Assembly: GCA_037102815.1 (NCBI GenBank)
Contig: BTPP01000002.1
Coordinates: 4,030,001 to 4,094,000 of the forward strand
Direction of reading: 5' to 3'
From: Neurospora intermedia
Taxonomy: Eukaryota > Ascomycota > Sordariomycetes > Sordariales > Sordariaceae
Length of the DNA: 64,000 bases
The notes beneath the pieces were generated by a model. The model saw only the letters and a list, made by a program, of their open reading frames with translations, was not told the origin of the DNA and did not search any database. Within the stretch, counting starts at the first letter, position 1, and each line of letters starts with the position of its first letter. Below are positions 11,263 to 22,847 of this stretch, one piece after another. The position numbers and the translations under genes are program-made.

Positions 11263-11607
11263 TACAGGAATGTCCCTAGTATCTACAACCCCCCCCTTCT
11301 ACAAGAACGCCGTTATATGCAAGAAATTTCCTGCCCGAATTATTTTCCCATACTGAAGCTGCAAACTGCAAAGTACAAGACTGGCAGGCTGAATTTGCAA
11401 GTACAGGGGTGTCTTTTTGCTGGGACAAACCATTCTAAACCCCTTGACCAGGCAACTTACTCCACTTTTTTGGTTGCTGGTTCTCGATTACAATGGGCAG
11501 CTGCTTCCAAAGGGTCCGTGCACCCACCCCCCCTTCTGCAAGATCCCCTTTAAATGCAAGAGAAATGGCTGCCCGGATTCCTTGTAGATACTAGGGACAT
11601 TCCTGTA
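11263..11607. mobile_element. MITE with TA target duplication (Tc1/mariner-like ends)
   Basis: Perfect terminal inverted repeats CAGGAATGTCCCTAGTATCT plus four more bases run inward from 11265 and 11605, each end flanked by TA. The element is 341 bp. Inside, a subterminal unit of about 55 bp (C-rich, then CTTCT.CAAGA) appears twice in direct orientation, near 11287-11343 and 11522-11577. No transposase is encoded. It starts only about 20 bp after the foldback element. Confidence 0.8.
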
Positions 11608-12935
11608 CCCATCCGACTTCTCACCTCCACTTTCTTCATTGCCCTTTGTCTTGGTTTTTAATTCTCCGCAAACCCTGAACGTCACATCGTGGGATCTGAT
11701 CTCAGGATTTATTTCCCGAAGTGAAACCTTCCGGACCTTGTTCTTCACTAGGGCGTTTCATCCAGGAGAATGGAAGCGGCAGAAACCTGTTTCTTGCTGC
11801 TCGCCAAGGTGGGCCACAACACTATCTTCCGGACATCTACCTTCCGGGCATCGTGTTGATATCTGTTAATCGCTGACTTTTGTCTATAGGACTCCAACAG
11901 TATCGTGCGCTTGTCTAGTTGGTGTAACGAAAGGCAACAAGACGTATCAGGGTAATTTCTCACATTCAAGGCCCTGATCACATTTTGATTAGACCGAGTC
12001 CTCCCTGAATCAGGAAGAGAGATACACCTTCTAACGGGCAACTCACCACACACTAACAAATTCGATCTAATTGGCCAGCGGAATTTTATCTCCAAGGCGG
12101 AATCAGCTAGAAGATGTCCACACCAACCACTATCTGCCTTGACAACCACAGTGACATGTGATGTCATGAATCTTGGTCAAGCAAGGCAGCGCGTCCTTCG
12201 TCTAATGCAACCATCGTACCATATACCCCTCCTCCATCATGTCCCTTCGCATCCAAGGAACTATGCTATGTACGTTCATTCAGTCACAGACCTCTTCTCG
12301 CAGCCAACCTTCGAATTCGTACAGCCCAGTAGACGACGACGACACGCAATTCGACGGACACGGACACTACCGAGGGCGCGCGCACGTACAGTACGGTACA
12401 CGTTTGGGCTGCTGCGCCTCACCATTTACCAGCACCGTCACCCATCCATCCATCCATCGACGGAGCCCTTGCCCCTGGACCTGAAGTCTCGGCCTTGAAG
12501 GAATCCCAACCAGGGTTTCCGCTGCTTCACCGGCCTGCAGTCTTGACCCCTCTACAAGTCCGAAGCCACCTTGCCATTGCCTTGTCACGTTTGGGTGCGG
12601 GCGCGGGCTTGGGCTTGGGCGTGGCCGACAGTGGTGACTGATTGCTTTCGTTGTTTCGAAACTCGGACCGCTGGCTGCTCTACCTGCTGCTGTTAATGCC
12701 CGTTACTACCGAGATACCCACATCCACATAAAATATACTACAAACCACGCACAACCACTAGCGGAAGAGGCGTGCATAGCGTCTACAACTGCCTTGGCCC
12801 ACGACTTAGTCCTGGTGGAGGTTCGCTTGTGCGGCTGCCCGCTTTGTAGATACCTCGTCCAGCTCGGAAAACAGTCTCCTAAACAAGCTGGCTTGGTCCA
12901 GGAAGAACAAGTTCCTAGGTCAGCTACATCGTAGC

Positions 12936-14171
12936 ATGACCTCGAAATTCTCGTCTCCGTCGGATCGCGACAGTTCCACCGGTGGCGACCAGCAAGCTGC
13001 TTTTTCCTCGTCCTCCGCTCGGCAGAGCAGGAACGGGGCGGCTTCCAATTCTGGTCGTCCCAGACCTTCTACAGCTACTTCCCGCGGCGGCTTCGCCAGC
13101 GATGAACGGTCGACACGGGATGGAATGACCGACTACGTGTATGAAGAAGACGCCGACGAGGAAGCAGAACAAGCACGACACGGTAGCAAGAGTGGAAGCG
13201 ATGTTGAGGTTGAAGATATCACGGACGCGCCGCAATCACCACAATCGACACCAAACATTAACAAGTCACCAGAAAGACCACCACCTCCACCGCCAAAACA
13301 CAAAAAGAAGACCCTACCCGGAGACCCAGCTTATGTTGCGCCCATAGGCAAGATTGGGCCAATAGGGAGCATCCCCAAAACTCCTTCCCGCAGCAACAGC
13401 GAAAAGGGCGGCATCTCCGTCTCTCCCTCCTCGCGCCCCCAACTCCCTCCCTACATCGGCTCCTACCTCAAAGGCAAAACCGTCGACGAATACGGGGACA
13501 TCATCGATCCCCAAACGGGCACAATCCTCGCTCACGCCGGCGGCGATTTACCTTCGATTGTGGGCAGGCAAGTGTCCAACGACCAGGGGGACATCTTGGG
13601 AGATGAGGGGGAGTTGCTGGGATATGTGGCTGATGTTGAGGTTGGAAAGAAGACTGCTTCTCCCGAGGGAGCAACACCAAAACCGATGATGAGTCTTGCA
13701 GAGATTATGAGCAGAAACAACACGGCGTTGATGGTGGATCATGACGGAAATATTTTGGACGCGCAGGGGAATGTGGTGGGAAAGTTCTTGGATCATAAAA
13801 ATCCTGTGCATAGGCAGAGGCAAGAGAAGGAGGAGAAGAAACAGGAACAGGAAGGAGAGGGGAAGGGGAAGGGGAGGGAGAGAGAGGGGGAAGGGGGGAT
13901 ACCTGTACCACAGTATGAAGAGGCTGACAAGGATGAGAAAGAGGGAGCTGCCGAGGAGGAGCCGCAACGTGAACAATCAAGACCACCGAGGAGAACAGAA
14001 GAAGAGAGGAGGGCCAACGCGGCTGCGTGGAGAAAGGAGAATCCGGGGGAGAGCCCGTCGGATATCTTTCTGGATGTCAAGTCGACGACGGAGGGGATTC
14101 AGTTGACGATCAGGATCCCCACTGTGTTTGGGAACGGGCAGCAGCTGAAGCCAAATATTTCGTTTTCTTGA
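12936..14171 (+). CDS. DUF3659 (LEA-like) repeat protein
   Basis: One exon gives 411 aa. Residues 1-170 are Ser/Pro/charged and probably disordered. Residues about 175-290 carry several degenerate units of about 20 aa of the type GKTVDEYGDIIDPQTGTI, VSNDQGDILGDEGELLG and VDHDGNILDAQGNVVGK, the DUF3659 pattern also present in the 17086-20241 gene. A Lys/Glu/Gln-rich stretch follows, then a C-terminal strand-like segment (FLDVKSTTEGIQLTIRIPTV) whose alternating pattern recalls the ends of the 5365 and 8904 proteins. Molecular function is unknown; a structural or protective role is only inferred from the LEA label. Confidence 0.83.
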   Translation: MTSKFSSPSDRDSSTGGDQQAAFSSSSARQSRNGAASNSGRPRPSTATSRGGFASDERSTRDGMTDYVYEEDADEEAEQARHGSKSGSDVEVEDITDAPQSPQSTPNINKSPERPPPPPPKHKKKTLPGDPAYVAPIGKIGPIGSIPKTPSRSNSEKGGISVSPSSRPQLPPYIGSYLKGKTVDEYGDIIDPQTGTILAHAGGDLPSIVGRQVSNDQGDILGDEGELLGYVADVEVGKKTASPEGATPKPMMSLAEIMSRNNTALMVDHDGNILDAQGNVVGKFLDHKNPVHRQRQEKEEKKQEQEGEGKGKGREREGEGGIPVPQYEEADKDEKEGAAEEEPQREQSRPPRRTEEERRANAAAWRKENPGESPSDIFLDVKSTTEGIQLTIRIPTVFGNGQQLKPNISFS

Positions 14172-17085
14172 GCAGCATTGTATGGGCTACTTTGTCAAAG
14201 ATGGGATTAGAGCGGGCGTTATGGGAGTTTGAAAGACTGATTGATGTAATGGCTGAAGGGGAACAAGAACACTAAAAGTTAGCAGTACCTGTACATGCGG
14301 CAACTTTACGAATAGTTACAGAACCGAGCATGGCGTTAGTCAAGGTAGGTACCTTATGCAAACCCAAGTAGAATCAACGTATATTAGTGGAGCCAGGGCA
14401 ACGACGGGCGTTCCCCCCGCCCTTCCAGCTCCAGCTTCTTCAGATCTCCTTCCAGAAAGAGAGAAGCGCCCGCTCTGCCACTGTGCGCGCGGGAAAGACT
14501 CCTCACAATATTGGACCCCGAGCAGGAAAAGCGGGCAACCTGGGGACGACGGAGAGAGCCAAGAAATGGAATCAAGATCGTACACTAGGGGGAAAGAACT
14601 AAGCAAGCGAGAACCAAGTTTCCCGAATCCTTCCCATAAGTCACCCACTCAACCACTCAGCTCTTTCCCCCATCCACCCAAACCAAGAACACCCCGAGAA
14701 ATCCTGTTTTCTGGAACAGGTAAGAAACGGGTCTAGTCTATACAGAAAACGTTGAAACTCCGGTCCGGGGAATCATGGAGTAACGGCCCGAAATCGAAGA
14801 GATCGACCTCTGTCTCCGCTTGTGCCTTGATGGGGTGACATGACGTTTTCCCCAGCACCGGTGATGTGGGTTGCGTAAGCTTTTCAACTTGACGCACCTA
14901 CTTGCATCATTCCATCAATGCCTACCTGCCTGTCCTGTCATTCAACATCCAACAACCGCTCGTACCTAGGTGCGCCTCTCTAGCGTCTCGGGGCATAAAA
15001 CAAGATATGGCCCAGTTCCAACAATTGGATTTCATGGTACGATATACGTCGATCTTCTTTTCGAGCAAGGCAAGAGAATCCACCGTACTGGCGCAAGACC
15101 GTTCGAAAAGACGGTGGATGGTGATAGTGGCGAAGAAAAGCGGAAGCTAAACGTAGACAGGATCAGAACCCAAATCTGTAAGACCTGAGTACACGTGTAC
15201 CTGAATAGACGAAAGACAAGAAAACGTGGGACTGAAACCTTATGAAAACGTGGGGGGGCGTGGAGATATCGAAAACCATGACTTCAGTTACACTAGTAAA
15301 TTCTCCGAAACAAGGGTTACCTCACCTTGCTTATTATTGTTTAGGATGTCTCACCTGCAGTTTACAACGACAACGGCAACGGCAACGGCTGGATAGATAC
15401 CGAGAGCCAAGGTACTCTGAACAACGACACGGCTTTTTTTTATAGAGCTGGTATCCCAGATATCGACTTTGCCACAATGATAGAAGAGCTTCAAGCCACA
15501 CTTTAAGTGAAACCGGCCTCGACAACAACGACTTGTCGACCAAGGTAATGATGATGATATGAGTGTATACTCGCATGTATCAATTGTTGTCCATAATCCA
15601 ATAAGAGCTCTAGGACGGTCCTTCAACTGCCATTATCTAACCCACAAAGCCGCTGATATCCTCACGGACATGTGTCACCTACCGCCATGGTTGATCCCGG
15701 ACATTTTCCCCCGTGTCTAAGTTGTCTATGCGAGAGGTGCATGTTCCGTTATGACTCCGCTCCGTCATCCCGTCCGTCATATGCCCATGAATGAAGACAA
15801 AAGGGATAAACCCTTTTTCGTCGGCCCCATGAAGGTAGAGTGAGGATGAATTGTTTGGATAGATTTGGACAAGAACTTACACTTGGAGGTAGCCCATGAA
15901 GTCATCCCATGTACACCGCGGCGCGATTAGACCATGTCTAGAGGTAGGTTGTCAGGTCCTCGAAACTATCTGCTCTTTCCTTCCATTGTCATGCGGGCCC
16001 GCTTCAGTGATTCTACTTCCTTCCGCTGCCAAAGTACAGACTGCATCGACATCTCGGAAAACGATGGTGAAAGTCGATCACTCCAGTGCAGTTCGGTGAT
16101 GATCTTGCCTCCCTCGTCCGATCTTGACATGTAAGAAAAAAAAAAAAGGAAAAAAAAAAGAACAACAGTCACATTCTCGCCTTTCATACGGTCTTGCTCT
16201 TCATGCCTTTCCTTTTGTAGAAGGTCGATAGGCTGGAACAAGACCACCGTTGCCAAAATGTCGGCCATGCTCTTGAAGGAGGCAACTTGCCATTCACCTT
16301 GTACTGTCACGGGGTATCGTTCTTCCCACCACTTCATGAATGATGCTTCTCTGATGATGCTTTTCTTGCTCGCTCGAGCCATCCATGTCCTTCAATTCTT
16401 GAATTTCAAATGTCACCTGAGCTTTGAGCCTTTCGCGAACGATGCCGTACCTACATCACAGCCAATGGAATTATCTCATTGGATGTTTCGTCCACCACTT
16501 ACACCACTTTCCTTCACTTGACACACTTGAATGGGCACTTGATGTTGGACATGTGGCGTTCACCATATCCTACGACGCTTCCGAGTGGCTCCCAAAAGTG
16601 AATGCGTGTGGAGGGATAGTGCTTGTCTTGAACGTAAACCGAGGAGGTCCTGTGCAGCGTGAGGTGAGGGAAGCAACAAGAGGGGAAAGGACTAGGAACC
16701 TGACTCGAGAAATCACCTCGAAACCCAAAAGACTGCTCCGTGACGTAACTCGTCAAACCGCAATGACGTTCAGAATATCCGTCGTAAAACCCAACTTTCT
16801 ACCTACTGCAACACATACTGACGCAGGGACTGAGGGACATGACGTGACAAGAAAGCATAAAGGGTCTGACTATCCACCTGTGGTTCCGTCGTCTGGGAAA
16901 TCTCAATCTCGGAATAGCTTCATAACACTTGATCAACAATAAACGTTACTTTTACCAATTGCGAGTTCAATAATAGCAAGAACACTATTACACTCAATAA
17001 AACTTACTCTGAAAACCCGCATGGCCACAACCTAACTTCATCCCCAAACCCCCACACACACACGATATATCACAACCCATCAAAA
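14172..17085. other. intergenic spacer
   Basis: About 2.9 kb between two DUF3659 genes. It has an A-rich tract near 16135-16160. No coding frame or RNA gene is convincing. Confidence 0.5.
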
Positions 17086-20000
17086 ATGAGCGACATCGCC
17101 AAGAAAACCCTTCCTGCCGGCGCCCAACAGCAGGGCGCCAAAACAGCCGACACTACTTCCCAGGCCGACCCCTCAGCTCCTCGCTCCACCCACGCCGGCG
17201 AAGAAGGTGCCTCCTATGTGGGGGGCTCTGAGGCCTACTCCCATGAGGCCGAGTCCTCCGCTGGGGGTGGGGAGTACACCCACGCAAAGCAGGGCGACGA
17301 GCACCTCGAGGGAATTGAAGAGGAGTCGGCTGAGAAACCTTCAAGTGATGAATTCGAGAAGATAGAAGCTGAAGGTGATGATGCGAGGACGGAGCTGGAG
17401 GCTCAGAGCAGGGAGCCGGCGGATTTTGATGTTGGTGATGATGATGAGACGGAGGAGACGGAGTCCAAGGCTCAAACTCAGACTACTGAGGGCCAAGAGG
17501 AGGCTGCTTCTGCCATTCCTGCTACCGAGACCGGGGAGGGCAGACCTGAGGAGCGGTCCACTGTTAGCGAGGCTTCCGGCAAGACTTCGTTACTCACCGA
17601 GCAAGCCAAGGAGGCCCTCGACAAGGCCTCGAAGGACCAGCCCACTGAAGAAGCGCGCGAGTCTTTCCTCCAATCGGCTAAAGATGGTCTGACGGCCGGA
17701 AGCACCATGACCGGCGTAACCAAGAAAACGGGCCAGACTGAGACTTCTGCAGCGCAGTCGCAGCCGCAGGAACAAGCTTCGCACCCGAGCGACGAAGTCT
17801 CTGGTTCTCATCAGTACAACGTTCAAGAAGAAGGGGAGGAGGGTGCCGCCACCGAGACCAAGACTGCTCCCAGCGAGTACACCGCTACCGCTCCCGACAC
17901 TCAAGCGCAGCAGACCGGCACTTCCCAACCCAGCGGCGAAGTCCCCAAGGAGCAGCAATACGCTCGCTCCGTCACCTTTGACGAGTCGCAAAACAAGTCT
18001 CAGGAGGCGCCAACCGAGTACACGGGCGAGGACTCCGGCTCCGCGATCGGAACCGAACAGACGGCCACGCAAACTGGCACTGGCTACACTGGCACTGGCT
18101 ATACCCAGTCGCAGTCGCAACCCCAGCCATCCCACCCATCGGACGAAATCTCGGGCACGAACCAGTACACCGGCACAGGAACTACCACCTACGACTTCGG
18201 CACCCGCACCGCTACCGCGCCAACCCAAATCGGCGAAACCGACCAAACCGGCACGGGAACTACCACTTACGACTACGGCACCCGCACCGCCACCGCGCCG
18301 ACCCAAACCGGCGAAACCGAACAAACCGGCGAGGGTGTCCCCACGGGCGAGTCCGTCACCGTCGCCGAACACCTCGACTTCTCGGTGCTCAAGAACGGCA
18401 AGGTCAACAAGGGTGGCAACGTCATTGATTCCAATGGCAAGATTGTCGGGCGCGTCGTGTCGGGTATCCTGCAATACCTCGTCGGCAAGAAGGTCGACGA
18501 GAACGGGGACATTTGGTCTGACAATGGAAAGGTGATTGGCAAGGCGGAGCCAATTTCCGACAGCGAGCGGGACGATATGCTCAAGGAGCCGGCGCCCTTT
18601 GAAAGTTTCCCCGACGCGGTTGTGGACGGGAATGGCATGGTGGTCAGCAATGGGGAGTGGATTGGTAAAGTTATCGAGGGTGATTTGAAGGTGCTGAGAG
18701 GCAAGAGCGTCGATGCAGATGGCGACATTATGGATAAGGCCGGGAACGTGATTGGGCGTGCGGAACGCTGGGAGCCAGAACCCGAGGAAGAGCCTGAGCC
18801 CGAGCCCGAAGTGGACAAGAGCATTTTGGCAGGGAAGAGGGTCAATAAGGCTGGCAATGTGGTTGATGGTTCAGGAGTCATCTATGGTCGCGTGGTGGAG
18901 GGTGATGTGAAGAGGATGGTTGGTCGCATGTGCGACAAGAACGGCAACGTTCTCAGTGAGAGCGGTGATATTCTCGGCAAAGCCGACCTCGTGCCCGAGG
19001 GTGAGCGCGAGGGTATGAAGGAGGGTCCTTTCTCTGAGCTTGAGGGCTGCACCGTTGCCAAGGATGGAACCATCGTCACACCTGGTGGTGATATCGTCGG
19101 CCGTCTCGTCAATGGCGACCCCAAGGTGCTCTTTGGTCGTCCTGTCGATGACGATGGTGATGTTCTCGACAAGAACGGCAACGTCCTCGGCCATGCTGAG
19201 CGCTGGACGCCCGAGGAGGTTGAGAGGAAGAAGAACCCCATGTCTGGCCGCAAGGTCAACCGTGAGGGCAACGTCGTCGATGAAGACGGGAACATCATTG
19301 GCAAGTTGACTTCTGGTGACCCTCAGTCTTGCTCCGGTAAGGAGATTGATGACGACGGAGACGTTGTCGACTACAAGGGTACTGTCATCGGCCACTGCAC
19401 ACTCCTCGAGGATCTTAGAGAAGAGGAGTCGCCCGAGGATAAGGAGAAGAGGGAGCAGGCCGAGAAGGATAAAAAGCTGGCTCTCCAGATGGCTGTCTGC
19501 ATTGAGCAGTGCCTCGACAAGATTCGTCCGCTTTGCAAGATGATCACCGAGGTGAGTTTCTCGCGTGTGTTACTTGAGTACTTAGCTATCAGTCACTGAC
19601 CCGCGATGTTTGAACAACAGAAAATCGACAAGGCCGAACGCACTCCCGAGGATGAGCGTGACGAAGAGGCGCTCGTCAGGGAAGTCAAGCCCTTGATTGA
19701 GGAAGGTGGTCGTATCCTCACCGAGGCCAAAGGTATCATCAAAGGTCTCGACCCCGATGGCCGTATCGCAGCCAACGCCAAGCACAAGACTGCGTCGCGC
19801 GAGGCCACGCCTGAGGAGTACCACTTGGCCGAAGTCCTCAAGGACCTCACTGGTGACATTACCCAGTGCATTGAGAACGCCAAGAGGAAGCTTGAAGACA
19901 TGCCTCATGCGAAGAAGGAGCTCAACCCTCTCTGGGGTCTTCTCAACGAGCCACTCTTCCAGATCCTGGCTGCCGTTGGCTTGCTTCTAGCCGGTGTTCT

Positions 20001-20241
20001 TAACCTTGTCGGCAGATTGGTAGGTTTACGCATATCTACCCGTCATTTTCTTGCTCTGGCGAATGGTGCTAACAGAGTTGTGCAGCTGAGCGGTCTCGGT
20101 CTTGGTGGGCTCGTCGATGGCCTCTTGGGAACACTTGGTCTCAACCGCGTCCTTGAGGGTCTTGGTCTTGGATCCCTTACCAAGAGTTTGACTGGAGCCA
20201 GCAAGAAGAAGAACAGTGGTCTCTTGGGCCTTGGTGGCTAA
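17086..20241 (+). CDS. large DUF3659 repeat protein with helical and hydrophobic C-terminus
   Basis: Exons 17086-19551, 19621-20019 and 20086-20241 encode about 1006 aa. Residues 1-430 are low complexity, rich in Thr, Gln, Glu and Gly, with a 26-aa tandem repeat (DNA 18169-18324) and scattered HPSDE-type units. Residues about 432-775 hold some ten DUF3659 units alternating two forms, such as GKKVDENGDIWSDNGKVIGK and GRKVNREGNVVDEDGNIIGK. Then comes a charged helical domain with four Cys (about 780-935), which I believe is catalogued as a separate fungal DUF (DUF6987). The end is a hydrophobic Gly/Leu-rich tail that could bind membrane or lipid. Intron 2 is 66 nt, divisible by three and free of stops, so retention would insert 22 aa. 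Function unknown. Confidence 0.88.
18169..18324 (+). repeat. 78-bp tandem coding repeat (two copies)
   Basis: Two adjacent 78-bp units, 18169-18246 and 18247-18324, encode a 26-residue Thr/Gly-rich repeat containing TTTYD and GTRTATAPTQ. Differences are mostly synonymous or conservative. They lie in the disordered N-terminal part of the DUF3659 protein. Confidence 0.88.
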
Positions 20242-22847
20242 ACATGTGCTGGGTAATGGGATGTTTTGGTTGTGGAATGTTTGAATATGGTAATGTTAAT
20301 TGTCATGATAGTTTAATGTGTGTCATGAACCCGGTTCCCGGTTTGTGAATGTTAGAAGTCTAGTTTCTTTTGCTTAAATGATCAGTGTTTATAGTCGAGT
20401 GTCCTAATCTGAGACTCAGTCATTCTTCCCTCTCTTGTCCTAGAAAAAAAGTTGCAAAATCTTTAATGGCAAGAAACTTGTTGAGAGGCATATGAATTGT
20501 GAGCTTTGTATCGCGACAAGGACAATGGACCTTTTCCCCTTGAGAAGGAATTGAATTCAGGGCCGAAAAGGACAGGCGTCGAATTACACTTGATCTGGAG
20601 AAGTTGACTCACCACCTAAAAATGTTAGTGTCAGCAACCCGAGCGGACGGTTCGCTTCCCCTACCCACTGCATGTCGAGTGGAACAGTCAACAGAAGAGA
20701 CCTCAGAGACCGTATCCTGGCATGAAACGGATGGAGTAGGTAGATCTCGACTATCACCGCCAATGCCCCGTGGTGTTGTCTCTCTTATCGCCGGCCACGT
20801 CAACTGTCAAGACGGGAGTGACGACGCCATCAAGGCTGCGAGTACGTATCATGATGCTTCTTGAACCCTGTCGTGTCGATGTTGGTCTGGAAGAACGGCC
20901 AAGAGCGGCGAACGGCCTTCGGTGCATGCTCGGCAGTTGTTGTTTGACATGGACAAGGATGAGAGGCTCTCACCAAGGAAACATTTCTGGAGCCGTGGAT
21001 CGGTGGACTCTGTGGGTTCAGCGTGGACTGGGTGGGGCCTGAGAAAAGGGTGGACGGCAGCGCAAGTGGATTTGCGGGGAGTGGTGTGAGCGATATCGGA
21101 GGTAGCAATTCGACTGTCGCAGCTCAATGTTGGAGACGTGATTGGTCAATTCGGCCACAGCTCGCAGTCTCAAAAAAAGAACCTTGACGGTTGGTAATAT
21201 GGTGAGGGTCGGTAGCGACGTCGGAGCATTTAAACATAAACCTTCGTTGTTAGGTTGGTTTTTATTGTTATTGACTTTGTGGTAGTGAGAATGAAGCTAT
21301 TCAGGAACAATGAAAGGACATTATGAGAGCAAACTTGGAAGGCGGAAAGTCACCCCCCACATATTCGTTGTTCTGAGGATTCACGGCTGCCATGTGTGAC
21401 ACTAGTGATGCAGGGAAACGGGACCAGTACTTAGCGACTAGCGTTGGCCCAATACGTGGACGGTGAAGCTGGTGGCTACCAAGCAAAAACATTCTGTGGA
21501 ATGTAGTCGCACGACCACATTATTGTCGGGCTAGATATTCGCCATTTTCGAGTTATGGAAGTATCTGTTTATCATCTTGGGAGACATTTACGATGAAGTA
21601 GTGCTACCCATGATCACGGAAAGCATGATGGTTGTGACACTGCTTGCCGTTCTCTACCGAAACATAGTGGTGAAGGTGGAGGTGGCCTTTTCTCCGAATT
21701 TGTGATGGATTCCCGAACAAACATCGGTCCGCATTCACGTTCCCTCGCTCCCGTTGCAAGAGTGCCGTACCTGTGATTTTCCTGGTGCCGTTCGTGATTG
21801 GTCTTGACGGTGCCTTGTCCTGCATGTTTGTGCCTGACGTGTAGTCGTACTGACGGGATATTGGATGACTCCAACTTGGACACCCACACACTCTTCCGTC
21901 GGCTGTCCGCTGTGTCGCGTGTGTTCCAACAAGGAACCCACTGACCGTGTTCAGTGTCAAATGTTGCCGTCTTCTTTTTCGGTACGGGCTCGGGGATGCT
22001 AGGAATATACATAGACAAGACGTAAAAGACGAAGCTAAACAAGGGTGGCGGGTCTTGTGAGGCTCGGACAGAAGGAGCCGGCCGGCTGTTTCGTGGACCA
22101 CCACAAGACGAGATCAAAGCGTCTACCAGATGGAACAAGACACTTCAGTTGAAAGTTAAACACTTTCCTATTCACAACCGCCACACCGAATTCCATCTTG
22201 CCTTCTGGTGGAAAGATGAGAAATGTCTAAAAGTTCAAAGGAATCGGCAGAACCCAGAGCCAATCACAGGCTCGTGCGCCGCAGTGGCTGCTTCCGAAAT
22301 CGCCACTACACTTTGCCAGCAACAAGCCGCCAGAGACCTGTCATTGGCTGAAATGCACCAAACCTGGCCTCTCGAGTTCCACCCGCCTGACTGTCGCGAC
22401 CACAGTACCCCACACTTATGACTATCGTGCCGGCCAGAGTCAAATTTTTGAGCCCGGGCGGCGGTTCGACTCACATTGCTCCCGGTTCCCGGACGGTCTC
22501 GGTCTGGTAGTCGCTACACTGACCACCACACTGCATTGATTCATCAATTGTCATTCAATAAAGTACAACAAGAGACACTCTGCTTTCTTCGTAAGTCTGT
22601 CTTCTTGCTCCCTTTTCTTCCCTTCCCCATTTCACAAAAACCTTTGATGTTTTCCTAGTATTACAGGAATCACCTACAATCCTCCCTAATTTCTATTTCC
22701 TGCTGCGTCCTCAGCCGACGATATTCTCCTCTAACAAAGCCACTGTTTAATATAGCTTGTGGTCCCCCCGCCGCCGCCCGCGTGTAGCAGCACTTCGTTA
22801 TCCTTCCAACCGCTCCCAATAGACCATATATATCCCCCAAGGCCGCG
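20242..22847. other. intergenic region upstream of acetolactate synthase
   Basis: About 2.6 kb. TGACTCA occurs at 20605-20611 and a near match (CGACTCA) at 22467-22473. The DNA from about 22480 to 22847 is C/T-rich and is likely leader. No gene recognised. Confidence 0.5.

Larger units (their letters stand above)
9273..12935. other. repeat-bearing intergenic region
   Basis: About 3.7 kb without a convincing gene. It contains a C21T10 tract, a 52-bp tandem duplication, a foldback element and a TA-flanked MITE, each listed separately. The right part is presumably the promoter and 5' UTR of the 12936 gene. Confidence 0.6.

Noticed and set aside
17590-18474. 294-codon minus-strand frame within the large DUF3659 gene
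   Set aside because: Antisense to repeats in the real gene; Gly/Arg/Leu-rich by composition.
21604-22138. Two overlapping minus-strand frames of about 170 codons upstream of ilv2
   Set aside because: They overlap in different phases, lack any domain and sit in the presumed promoter; no splice pattern improves them.
22430-22500. GGTTCGACTC resembling a tRNA T-loop
   Set aside because: No matching acceptor or anticodon stems can be folded around it.
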